Below the pieces are notes generated by a model. It was given only the letters and a program-made list of their open reading frames with translations. It made no database searches and was not told the DNA's origin. 64,000 bases of DNA from Marinobacterium sedimentorum. GTDB lineage: Bacteria > Pseudomonadota > Gammaproteobacteria > Pseudomonadales > Balneatricaceae. The stretch spans positions 42,287 through 106,286 of the forward strand of contig NZ_JALDYX010000016.1 in assembly GCF_024267675.1 (NCBI RefSeq), read 5' to 3'. This document shows positions 28,039 to 36,005 of this stretch, piece after piece; the stretch's first letter is position 1; the number at the start of each line of letters is the position of its first letter. Position numbers and translations under genes: made by a program.

Positions 28039-28860
28039 ATGGACAAGTTACTCGCACTCAGAATGTTTATTGCCACCGTGGAGGCCCGGGGTTTTTCATC
28101 CGCCGCCCGCCGCCTGGGCCTGGCAACCTCATCGGTGACCCGTATGGTGAGCGCGCTGGAGTCCCAGCTAGAGACCGCGCTACTCAACCGCTCAACACGC
28201 CAGGTTACCGTCACCGAAGCGGGTGCAGCCTACTACCAGCACGCATGCCGGATACTGGACGACCTTGCCGATGCCGATGCCCTCGTCAGGGATAGTGGCG
28301 ACGAACCTTCAGGTCCACTGCGAGTGTCGGTACCCGCGGCCTTTGGCCGCAGTCAGATCGGACCGCACATTGGCGTCTTTCTGGCTCGCTACCCCGCAAT
28401 AGAGCTGGACCTGACCCTCACCGACAGTATCAGTGATCAGTTCGCGGACAGCATCGACCTGTCTATCCGGCTGGGCTCGGTCGCCCCCATGGACGGTGTC
28501 GTAAGCCGAACGATCGGGCAATTCCAGCGCTGGGTGGTCGCCAGCCCTGCCTATCTCGAACAGCACGGTTACCCTGAACAGCCACAGGATCTGCGAGAGC
28601 ATGAATGCCTGCGCTCCAAGAGCAACAATGCCGAAATGCTGCGCGAAATCGCCCTGGCAGATGCCGGTGTCGCCCTCCTGTCCGACTGGATGGTTCAGCA
28701 GGATGTCGAGCGCCAGCACCTGCAACGGCTTTTCAGCAGCTATCAGGTCACCCCCAACAATGCCAGTGCGATAATATCGGCCCTCTACCTGCCCAACCAG
28801 CGCGGCTCGAAACGGGTGAATGCATTTATCGACTTTATCATCGACATAGTGCCCCACTGA
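28039..28860 (+). CDS. LysR-family regulator, shortened and separated from its native RBS
   Basis: A 273-residue LysR protein of the CrgA-like group: HTH in MFIATVEARGFSSAARRLG and SSVTRMVSALE, then LLNRSTRQVTVTEAG. Compared with relatives of about 300 residues, roughly 25-30 residues are missing after HECLR, where the text jumps to SKSNNAEMLREIAL; the deletion is in frame. The expected ribosome binding site lies on the far side of the MITE at 27875-28038, so translation may be poor. It probably once controlled the divergent or adjacent nemA/MFS pair. It may be a gene in decay. Confidence 0.75.
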   Translation: MDKLLALRMFIATVEARGFSSAARRLGLATSSVTRMVSALESQLETALLNRSTRQVTVTEAGAAYYQHACRILDDLADADALVRDSGDEPSGPLRVSVPAAFGRSQIGPHIGVFLARYPAIELDLTLTDSISDQFADSIDLSIRLGSVAPMDGVVSRTIGQFQRWVVASPAYLEQHGYPEQPQDLREHECLRSKSNNAEMLREIALADAGVALLSDWMVQQDVERQHLQRLFSSYQVTPNNASAIISALYLPNQRGSKRVNAFIDFIIDIVPH

Positions 28861-28877
28861 CGTATTAACCCGGGTTG

Positions 28878-29510
28878 TTATTGCTGGCGCTGTAGCAAGA
28901 GCGCGTCGGCAAACTGCTGCTGCAGCAGCGCCTTGTTGCTGAAGTGACCGTCGGTCGGGCGCACGGCTATATCGATCAGACGGGCAATGGCATAGCCGCG
29001 CTGCGCGACCGTATCCGGAGCACTGCCGTAGAACTGGCTATAAGCATCACCGAAGGCGAGCCTTGATGCTGCGGACAAGGCCGGCGGCGTGAAATGATTG
29101 GGCGCCGGGGCATCTTCGTTTGCGGCCAGCAGGACCACCGCAGGCACGCCCTCTGGCAGAGCCTCAAGCATCGGGGTCTGATCGGGCCCCAGCACGGCGA
29201 TAAGAAACCCCTGAGACTCACCCAGCGCACGCAGTTGCTGCGCGACCTGTACCACCCCCGCCTGACTGTCGATCCGTCGCAGATTGGAATCCACAGCCCC
29301 CAGATGACCATCGGATGTTTCCTGCGGATGGCCATCGGCTTCACGGGTGGCCACACGCATGCCTTGCCACAGGCTGGACCCCAGCGTCGCCGCAGGCCCG
29401 GAGAAGGGCGCTATCACCGCGATATCAAAGCTGTGCGCCCAGAGCAGTGCTGGCGCTCCCATCAGCAAACCCACAACGAGCAGCATGCGCAGTCGGTTTA
29501 ATCTCAGCAT
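28878..29510 (-). CDS. Periplasmic ligand-binding protein, short and orphan
   Basis: A 210-residue protein with a signal peptide (MLRLNRLRMLLVVGLLMGA, cleavage near LWAHS). The mature start, FDIAVIAPFSGPAATLGSSL, matches the first strand and helix of type-I binding proteins (Leu/Ile/Val-binding or receptor family). At 210 residues it is about half the family length, and the central part after GVVQVAQQLRALGES appears shortened, so it may be a minimal or degraded version. No ABC permease or ATPase is adjacent. It sits 148 bp beyond the stop of the TauE/SafE gene in the same direction. Confidence 0.65.
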   Translation of the reverse strand: MLRLNRLRMLLVVGLLMGAPALLWAHSFDIAVIAPFSGPAATLGSSLWQGMRVATREADGHPQETSDGHLGAVDSNLRRIDSQAGVVQVAQQLRALGESQGFLIAVLGPDQTPMLEALPEGVPAVVLLAANEDAPAPNHFTPPALSAASRLAFGDAYSQFYGSAPDTVAQRGYAIARLIDIAVRPTDGHFSNKALLQQQFADALLLQRQQ

Positions 29511-29658
29511 CAGTTCTTTCCCAGGCAGCAGAACAATGTCGACCATACCAGCGCCGGAAACCTTCACCGCCGGCGTGCGCCAGGGCGTCCAGGACCCTGT
29601 CCACACGCCTGAAAGCATAGCTGTCGCCGACTGTGGATAACAAACAGCTGCCGAAAGA

Positions 29659-30423
29659 TCATAACCAGGGGCTCAGGCCGTCCCACAGCAGTTTCAGCGC
29701 CAGCAGTGTCAGGGTGAGCTTCAATAGCTGGGAAAAGTGCTCGTTGGGAATGCGATCCAGCACTTTCTTGCCGACAAGGGTACCCATAAAGCCGGTGATG
29801 ATCATCAGCACCACCAGCCCCAGCCAGTCGGCGAAAGCGAAGCCGAACAGACCAAACACTAGTGCCTTGAGGGCATGCTGCACGGCCATCAGCGCCGCCA
29901 TGGTACCGACCAGTTGCATGCGGTCGGACAGGCTCTTGCGCAGGGCGGCAATAATGAAGGTGGCGGTAACGCCAACAAACATTGCCACAAATGCGGTGAT
30001 GGCCCCCAGCAGCACACCGGTCTTGCCGCCCGCCAGTCCGGTGCGCAGCGGCAGCCAGCAGCTGTAGAGTATAAAGCTGCCGATAATGAGCTTTAGCCAG
30101 TGCGGTGGAATGCTCACCGCAATCTGCCCACCCAGCAGGCTGCCCCCCAGACAGCCGAGGGCAAACCAACCCACCAGCGGCCAGCGAATGTGCTCTTGCA
30201 TGGTCCAGACCCGGCCCAGGTTCGACCCCAGCTGTACTGTGCCATGCACTGGAATCACGGCGATGGGCGGCAGTACATTGGCCATGACCGCGATCAGCAC
30301 CGCGCCGCCACCCACCCCCATCATGGCCGTCATCGCCGAGGTAAAGGCACTCAGGCCGATCAGAAAAAGAAACGGCCCCTGCTCCAGCGCAGCGGGCCTT
30401 AGCCAGTCCAGTAATTCCATCAA
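29659..30423 (-). CDS. TauE/SafE-family sulfite/anion exporter
   Basis: A 254-residue protein with about eight hydrophobic segments in two repeats. Family features are AFTSAMTAMMGVGGGAVLI in the first repeat and LLGAITAFVAMFVGVTATF in the second. Family members include proposed sulfite, sulfoacetate and taurine-pathway exporters of the inner membrane. Taurine degradation genes at 45559-53313 release sulfite, so a role in sulfite export is possible, but the genes are 15 kb apart and the link is inferred. Confidence 0.88.
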   Translation of the reverse strand: MMELLDWLRPAALEQGPFLFLIGLSAFTSAMTAMMGVGGGAVLIAVMANVLPPIAVIPVHGTVQLGSNLGRVWTMQEHIRWPLVGWFALGCLGGSLLGGQIAVSIPPHWLKLIIGSFILYSCWLPLRTGLAGGKTGVLLGAITAFVAMFVGVTATFIIAALRKSLSDRMQLVGTMAALMAVQHALKALVFGLFGFAFADWLGLVVLMIITGFMGTLVGKKVLDRIPNEHFSQLLKLTLTLLALKLLWDGLSPWL

Positions 30424-30557
30424 GAGAGTCTGCCCTGCTGTAAAAACCTGATGCGCAAATGCCCGCCCATGCTAATCGAAGCGGGCGCAGACCTCAGCAG
30501 AATATTGGCGCTCTGCGTGATGCTAACTTAATGAGTGTTCCGCGGGAGCTTGCCCTG

Positions 30558-31007
30558 TCAGTAGGATTTGTAGGGCAGGAACTTGCCCGACAGCACCACC
30601 TGGACACGGTCGCCGTTGGGGTCCGGCTGGCGCTGCAGGTCCATCGAGAAATCGATGGCACTCATGATGCCGTCGCCAAATTCTTCATGAATCAGCTCCT
30701 TGATGGTGCTGCCATATACATTTACCAGCTCATACCAGCGGTATATCAGCGGATCTGTCGGTACCGCCGTCGGCAAGGATCCCTTGCTGGGCGTCACCTG
30801 CAGCCAGGCCACGGCTTCGTCGGGCAAGCCAAACAACTCGCCAACCATCTCGGCCTGCGCCTTGTTAAAGGTCATCTGCCCGAGGCAGGCGGCGGTGGTC
30901 CACTCCTTCGACAAGCCGATTGCCGTGGCGACATCCTTCCATTGAATGCCCTTCGCGACCTTGGCGCTCAGAATCATCTGGGTAACTTCATCACGATTGC
31001 TGATCAT
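30558..31007 (-). CDS. cynS: Cyanate hydratase (cyanase)
   Basis: A 149-residue cyanase that converts cyanate and bicarbonate to ammonia and carbon dioxide. The N-terminal helical HTH-like domain (SAKVAKGIQWKDVATAIGLS) is followed by the catalytic dimer domain; the three catalytic residues are present as Arg90 and Glu93 (PLIYRWYE) and Ser116 (GDGIMSAIDF), equivalent to Arg96, Glu99 and Ser122 of E. coli. GAGGAAACAG precedes the ATG. It is the third gene after an FNT channel and a PP2C/kinase fusion, with gaps of 51 and 69 bp, suggesting a nitrogen-scavenging operon. No cynT carbonic anhydrase is adjacent. Confidence 0.96.
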   Translation of the reverse strand: MISNRDEVTQMILSAKVAKGIQWKDVATAIGLSKEWTTAACLGQMTFNKAQAEMVGELFGLPDEAVAWLQVTPSKGSLPTAVPTDPLIYRWYELVNVYGSTIKELIHEEFGDGIMSAIDFSMDLQRQPDPNGDRVQVVLSGKFLPYKSY

Positions 31008-31076
31008 TGCTGTTTCCTCTTTTCTTTAGGGAAATAGAACGGGTTTGAAATAACCTCAAGAAAATTGCAGACCCGA

Positions 31077-32795
31077 TTAGCGCTGCAAAAGCACAACGAT
31101 AATACCGGCCAGAATGGCCGCAACGCCTTGCCAGAAGCGTACCGGGTTGCGTTCCAGCAGCGGCGGCCGCGCCCGGTTGAGGAACTGCCGGTTGGGCTGT
31201 CGCAGGTCGGCGATGAATTCCGACAGTTCCTGATAGCGCTTGTACGGAGTGATATGCACGGCCTTTTTGAGGGTTTCATCGATCCAGGCGGGAATCTCCC
31301 GCTCATCATGCAGCACCGAAGCGTACTGCAGCCGCCGCTGCGCCGCCGAGGTTCTGCATTTGGACACCTCGGTACCGTAGGGGAAATCACCGGACAGCAT
31401 GTGATAGGTCAGCACACCCAGCGAATACAGATCGGAGCAGGATGTACCCACCTCCCCCATGAAATATTCCGGCGCCGTATAGAGTGCCGTTCCCAGAATC
31501 AGATCCTGCTCCACGTCTGGCTCAGACTCCACAATGCCCGCCACCCGGGCGGCGCCGAAGTCGATGATTTTCACCGTGCCGCTGTTGTCGATCATGATGT
31601 TGTCGGGCTTGAGATCCTGATGCAGGATTTCCATGCGGTGCAGCGCCTGCAGCCCGCGGGCGACCTGCTCGACTATGCCCCGCACGGTTTCAAGCCCGGG
31701 CCTGGGGTTATCCACAAGCCACTGTTTCAGCGTCTGGCCTTCAATAAATTCCATCGCCGTGTACAGGTACTGGCGCGGGCGGCTCTGGGGCGCAGCCTTG
31801 AGCACATGGGTACTGTTGATGCGCCGCGCCGTCCACTCCTCCATCAGAAAGCGCTCCAGATAAGCCGGGTCGCCACCCAGATCAATGGACGGCGTTTTCA
31901 GCACTACCCGGCTATTGGTTGCCTCATCCAGCGCCAGATAGACATGGCTGCGGCTGGTGGCATGCAGCTCGCGCAGGATTTTATAACCATCAAAACGCGC
32001 GCCCGCCGCCAGTATCGGCGGCAGCTCCAGCGCTTCTGCATCGCGCTGCAGCGAGGCTGAACCGGGCCTTGGCAGCGCATCGATGCGCACGATCTGAAGA
32101 CTGAGGTTATCCCCACTGCCCTGTTCCAGCGCGTGTTCGACGATACGCCTGGCGGCGGTATCGAGGTCACTGCTGTTTGCAATACTGTTGAGCACAAAGG
32201 CCGTGTCGGCGTATTCGTAAACGCCATCGGTCGCCAGCAGGTAGATATCACCCTGGCGGAGCGGCCGTGACTGATAATCGAGCTCGATCTGAGCTTCAAC
32301 CCCCAACGCGCGGCTGAGGTGACTTTGGGTTTGCGACACCCAGAGCCGGTGATCATGGGTCAGCTGCTCCAGACCCTTGTCGTGCAGCCGGTAGATACGG
32401 GTATCACCGACGTTAAAGATATGCGCCCGGGACGCCTTGATCACCAGGGTACTGAGCGTACAGACATAGCCCCGGTCCTTGTCGAATCGGTAGGGGCTGT
32501 TCAGCGTTTGGCTGTGCAGCCAGGCATTGCAGGCCGTCACGACACGCTCCACCGAATGCTGCACCGACCAGGCATCCGAGGTGCAGAAATAGTCATCGAG
32601 GAAATTCTTTACCGCCGTTTCGCTGGCGATATGACTCAGCTCACTGCTGCTGATCCCGTCCGCCATGGCAAAGGCCACGCCCTTGCGACTCAGCAAGGGT
32701 TCGGTGGGCAGGTAACAGCCATGAAAGTCCTGATTGGAGGCCTTGCGGCCCTTATCGGCATACTGACCCACGGATACTTTTAAGCGACTGCTCAT
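31077..32795 (-). CDS. Fused PP2C phosphatase / Ser-Thr protein kinase with C-terminal membrane anchor
   Basis: A 572-residue two-enzyme fusion. Residues about 5-240 form a PP2C phosphatase (KASNQDFHG, AMADGISSSE, VGDTRIYRL, LLATDGVYEY, GSGDNLSL). Residues about 265-530 form a Hanks-type kinase (VVLKTPS with the ATP-site Lys, HQDLKPDN catalytic loop, DFGAAR, then APEYFMGE). The extreme C terminus is a single hydrophobic helix (FWQGVAAILAGIIVVLLQR). Similar fusions accompany nitrate transporter genes in pseudomonads, where they are thought to tune nitrogen uptake. Here it lies between an FNT channel and cynS, so the channel or cyanase may be the phosphorylation target. Confidence 0.92.
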   Translation of the reverse strand: MSSRLKVSVGQYADKGRKASNQDFHGCYLPTEPLLSRKGVAFAMADGISSSELSHIASETAVKNFLDDYFCTSDAWSVQHSVERVVTACNAWLHSQTLNSPYRFDKDRGYVCTLSTLVIKASRAHIFNVGDTRIYRLHDKGLEQLTHDHRLWVSQTQSHLSRALGVEAQIELDYQSRPLRQGDIYLLATDGVYEYADTAFVLNSIANSSDLDTAARRIVEHALEQGSGDNLSLQIVRIDALPRPGSASLQRDAEALELPPILAAGARFDGYKILRELHATSRSHVYLALDEATNSRVVLKTPSIDLGGDPAYLERFLMEEWTARRINSTHVLKAAPQSRPRQYLYTAMEFIEGQTLKQWLVDNPRPGLETVRGIVEQVARGLQALHRMEILHQDLKPDNIMIDNSGTVKIIDFGAARVAGIVESEPDVEQDLILGTALYTAPEYFMGEVGTSCSDLYSLGVLTYHMLSGDFPYGTEVSKCRTSAAQRRLQYASVLHDEREIPAWIDETLKKAVHITPYKRYQELSEFIADLRQPNRQFLNRARPPLLERNPVRFWQGVAAILAGIIVVLLQR

Positions 32796-32846
32796 GGGCG
32801 CTCCCCGGCGCCCCGGCCAGCATGAGTGACCGGGGCTTGGCGGCTA

Positions 32847-33671
32847 TTAGACAGAGACAGGCTGCAGAGCGCGTTTTTTGCCGGTACGCACATGGGTGGT
32901 GTAGAGAGTAAGACCGGTAAAAGCCAGACCGCCCACCAGGTTACCCAGTGCGGTGGGAATTTCGTTCCAGATGAAGTAATCCATGATGGAGAAGTCACCG
33001 CCCATGATCAGGCTGAACGGGAACAGGAACATGTTGACCACGGAATGTTCGAAGCCCATGAAGAAGAACAGCATGATCGGCATCCACATGGCAATCACCT
33101 TGCCGCTGACATGGGTAGAGATCATGGCACCGACGACACCCAGGGAGACCATCCAGTTACACAGCATGCCGCGGATGAAGATGGTGATCCAGCCATCCAT
33201 ACCGTACTCGGCATAACCCAGCGTACGCGCCTTGCCAATACCCGCGACCTTTTCGGCGATCGCGCCGCCATCGGCGTTGTAGCCGTAAGTGAAGATGTAG
33301 GACATCATGAAGGCAACTGTCAGCGCGCCGGCAAAGTTACCCAGGAACACCAGACCCCAGTTTCTGAGGATGCCCTGAACGGTGACTCCCGGGCGCCGAT
33401 CCAGCCAGGCCAGCGGTGTCAGCATGAAGACCCCGGTGAGCAGGTCAAAACCCATCAGGTAGAGCATGCAGAAACCCACCGGGAACAGGATGGCGCCAAT
33501 CAGAAAGACACCGGTTTGCACGGCGACAGTAATGGCGAACACCGCTGCCAGCGCCAGAATGGCCCCGGCCATATAGGCCCTGATCAGGGTATCGCGAGTC
33601 GACATGTGAATCTTGGATTCACCGGCATCGACCATCTTTGTCACAAATTCAGACGGAACCAGATAAGCCAT
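32847..33671 (-). CDS. Formate/nitrite transporter family channel
   Basis: A 274-residue FNT-family pentameric channel subunit with six membrane segments. Characteristic elements are LIRAYMAGAILALAAVFAIT in helix 1, TPLAWLDRRPG after the omega loop, and LCNWMVSLGVVGAMIS plus GFEHSVVNMF in the second half, where the central His is conserved. FocA moves formate and NirC nitrite. Its operon with a PP2C/kinase fusion and cyanase suggests nitrite, or possibly cyanate, as the physiological anion. A GAGG ribosome binding site precedes the ATG. Confidence 0.9.
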   Translation of the reverse strand: MAYLVPSEFVTKMVDAGESKIHMSTRDTLIRAYMAGAILALAAVFAITVAVQTGVFLIGAILFPVGFCMLYLMGFDLLTGVFMLTPLAWLDRRPGVTVQGILRNWGLVFLGNFAGALTVAFMMSYIFTYGYNADGGAIAEKVAGIGKARTLGYAEYGMDGWITIFIRGMLCNWMVSLGVVGAMISTHVSGKVIAMWMPIMLFFFMGFEHSVVNMFLFPFSLIMGGDFSIMDYFIWNEIPTALGNLVGGLAFTGLTLYTTHVRTGKKRALQPVSV

Positions 33672-34238
33672 ATCTATTGCCTCATTCAGCGATAATTTTG
33701 TAACTATTCATTTGGTACCGGCCCTGTTCAGGCATGCTTTACAGCTGCAATCCTTCCCTGTTTTGCGCAGGCGAAAAAAAGGCGACCACAACCGCTCTGC
33801 AGAAACAGATCAGTGAGGACGCCGTTGTCCGTCTATTACTCAGTTTGTAAAGGCCCGAGTCGGCCAAACGATAATTAATTAAAAGCCATTTGTTCAAAGC
33901 AATAGTCGTGCCTGGTTTTGTTTTTATCGGATTAATACCGTCCTGCGAGGTTTATTGACGCATGAACAAGGCGATCAGGGCCCGTATTAGCCTTTAAAGC
34001 GTGCGTTCGGACAGTGCGATTAATTAAACACCCGCACCGAAACGGAGCGAAATAGCTGCAGTGGCTTGAGTCAAAGTCGATATTGAAAGCCTCGGAGGCT
34101 CGGTAGTTTTGGCCTTGCGGCCCGCGACCGGCCTATAAATGGCTAGACCGCCAACCCAAAGTGCCAAAAATAGCGTACGTACCCTAAACCGCCTCACTCG
34201 CGGTACAGTCCACTAAAACCAGCGCACAGGATGAAGGC
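33672..34238. other. Divergent gene-free interval between FNT channel and HD-GYP genes
   Basis: This 567-bp region must hold promoters for the minus-strand FNT operon and the plus-strand HD-GYP gene. It contains an AT-rich centre (two ATTAATTAA words around 33870 and 34018). I found no protein frame worth calling, no RNA gene and no clear sigma-54 site. Confidence 0.4.
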
Positions 34239-35576
34239 ATGCTCACAGGTTTAAAAATGTCAGAACTCATCGGCGCCCTCAGTCATGCCCTGGACATGAC
34301 CGAAGGTCAGCCCAGGGGCCACTGTGTGCGCAGCTGCTGGATCGGCATGCATATTGGCCGTGAGCTTGGCATGCCCGATGCACAGCAATGGGAGCTCTAC
34401 TACAGCCTGTTGCTGAAAGATCTGGGGTGTAGCAGCAATGCCGCCCGCATCTGCCAGCTTTATGCCACAGACGATCTCGCTTTCAAGCATGATTTCAAGG
34501 AAGTCGACGGCAGCCTGCCCCAGGTACTGCGTTTTGTCATGCGCCATACCGGGCTTAGCGGCAGCCTCGCCGAGCGCTTTCGCACACTGATGACCATCGT
34601 TCGAGATGGCTCCGAAATCGCTCAGGAGCTGATTCAGACCCGCTGCGAGCGCGGCGCCGACATCGCCAAAAAGCTGCGCTTTAGCGAAGGCGTCGCCGCA
34701 GGCATCCGAGCCCTGGATGAACACTGGAATGGTAACGGCAAGCCCCGGGGCCTGGCCGGTGAAGCGATTCCGCTCTATGCCCGCATCGCGCTGCTGGCCC
34801 AGGTTGCCGACGTTTTTCAGTCCACCGCAGGTCCCGGGGAAACCCTGGCCGAAATCCAGCGGCGCAGCGGTTCCTGGTTCGACCCCGAGCTTGTCAGGGT
34901 ATTCGAGCAGGTTTCCAGGCGCCCGCATTTCTGGTCGATGCTGCGGGACCCCGAGCTGGAGCAGGCGGTCATGGCACTGGAACCGGCCCAGCATGAGGTC
35001 AGGCTGGACGAGGACTACCTCGATGAAATCGCAGCCGCCTTTGGCCAGGTGGTCGACTCCAAGAGTCCCTATACGGCAGGCCACAGCGAGAGGGTGGCCT
35101 TCTATACCGACCTGATCTGCACACAGATGGCCCTGGACGACAAATCGAGACGCTGGCTCAAGCGCGGCGCCCTGCTCCATGACATCGGCAAACTGGGCGT
35201 CAGTAACAGCATTCTCGACAAGCCCGGCAAACTCGATGACCAGGAATGGATTCAGGTCCGCCAGCACGCCGCCTATACCGAGGACATCCTGATCCGAATC
35301 GGTGCCTTTTCACGCCTGGCAAAAATCGCCGGTGCCCACCATGAACGCCTGGATGGCAAAGGCTATCCGCGGGGGCTGTCGGCAGCCGATATCAGCATGG
35401 AAACACGCATTATCACCACCGCCGATATCTTTGACGCCATTACCGCTGATCGGCCCTACCGGGGCCCTATCCCCATTCCCGACGCCCTGGCCATCATGGA
35501 AAAGGAAGTCGGTAACGCCATCGATGCCGACTGCTTCCTGGCACTCAAACGTGCCCTAGCAGCCTGTCGGACTTAA
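34239..35576 (+). CDS. HD-GYP domain c-di-GMP phosphodiesterase, C terminus altered by MITE
   Basis: A 445-residue cytoplasmic protein. The N-terminal 240 residues contain a degenerate HD-like domain (GHCVRSCWIGMHIG). The C-terminal HD-GYP domain is complete: His282 in TAGHSERV, His314-Asp315 in LLHDIGKLG, and HHERLDGKGYPRGL from residue 367. It should hydrolyse c-di-GMP. The last codons and the TAA stop are supplied by a MITE inserted at CTAG (35556). Without the insertion the frame would read RALAQLALETPCAEPA and stop at 35765, ten residues later than now by net count. The catalytic core is unaffected. Confidence 0.92.
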   Translation: MLTGLKMSELIGALSHALDMTEGQPRGHCVRSCWIGMHIGRELGMPDAQQWELYYSLLLKDLGCSSNAARICQLYATDDLAFKHDFKEVDGSLPQVLRFVMRHTGLSGSLAERFRTLMTIVRDGSEIAQELIQTRCERGADIAKKLRFSEGVAAGIRALDEHWNGNGKPRGLAGEAIPLYARIALLAQVADVFQSTAGPGETLAEIQRRSGSWFDPELVRVFEQVSRRPHFWSMLRDPELEQAVMALEPAQHEVRLDEDYLDEIAAAFGQVVDSKSPYTAGHSERVAFYTDLICTQMALDDKSRRWLKRGALLHDIGKLGVSNSILDKPGKLDDQEWIQVRQHAAYTEDILIRIGAFSRLAKIAGAHHERLDGKGYPRGLSAADISMETRIITTADIFDAITADRPYRGPIPIPDALAIMEKEVGNAIDADCFLALKRALAACRT

Positions 35577-35724
35577 CACTGATCTGCTGCGGAAACGCCG
35601 ATTTTGGCCATTTTTTGCACTCTTTCTCGTTGAATAGAACCACTATTCGCCTCAAAAGAGCACAAAAACTGCCTCAAAACGGTCTTTCCCTCGCTACGAT
35701 CGGCCAAGCCCGACAGGCTGCTAG
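35556..35724. mobile_element. MITE with IS1182-like ends
   Basis: A 169-bp non-coding element. Its ends, CTAGCAGCCTGTCGG (35556-35570) and the complement (35710-35724), are identical to the termini of the IS1182-like element at 2552-4123. CTAG is present at both borders, and removing one copy restores the HD-GYP reading frame exactly, so CTAG is the target duplication. A short hairpin (GAATAG...CTATTC) lies in the middle. Mobilisation in trans by an IS1182 transposase is the simplest explanation. Confidence 0.92.
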
Positions 35725-35869
35725 CTCAGCTGGCGCTGGAAACCCCCTGCGCCGAACCTGCCTGAGCGGCGCACATTTTTCTTTTTGCAGTGCAGCACCC
35801 GTGGGCTGAATAGGCTGTTTGTGTTACGTTAAGTGCCTATTTTCACGTCGCCGGTACTCGGACAGAACC

Positions 35870-35959
35870 ATGCTTGACTGGATACTGACAACCAATGGCT
35901 TCATTCTGGAAGCCCTGCTGCTGGTTGCGGTACTGATCTATGTCGGCACAAGGATCTAA
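35870..35959 (+). CDS. Possible 29-residue single-span membrane peptide
   Basis: A 30-codon frame, MLDWILTTNGFILEALLLVA and then VLIYVGTRI, forms one clean hydrophobic helix with charged ends. GGAC about seven bases before the ATG is a weak ribosome binding site. It lies 46 bp before the TonB receptor start, on the same strand. Small single-span proteins are common in such leaders, but coding is not proven. Confidence 0.35.
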   Translation: MLDWILTTNGFILEALLLVAVLIYVGTRI

Positions 35960-36005
35960 TCCGCAACGCTGAAATTCTATTTACTGTCAATTGCGAAAAG
36001 TCGCC

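Noticed and set aside
32826..33695. 289-codon plus-strand frame opposite the FNT channel gene
   Set aside because: Composition dominated by His, Asp and Gln; antisense of a clear membrane protein.
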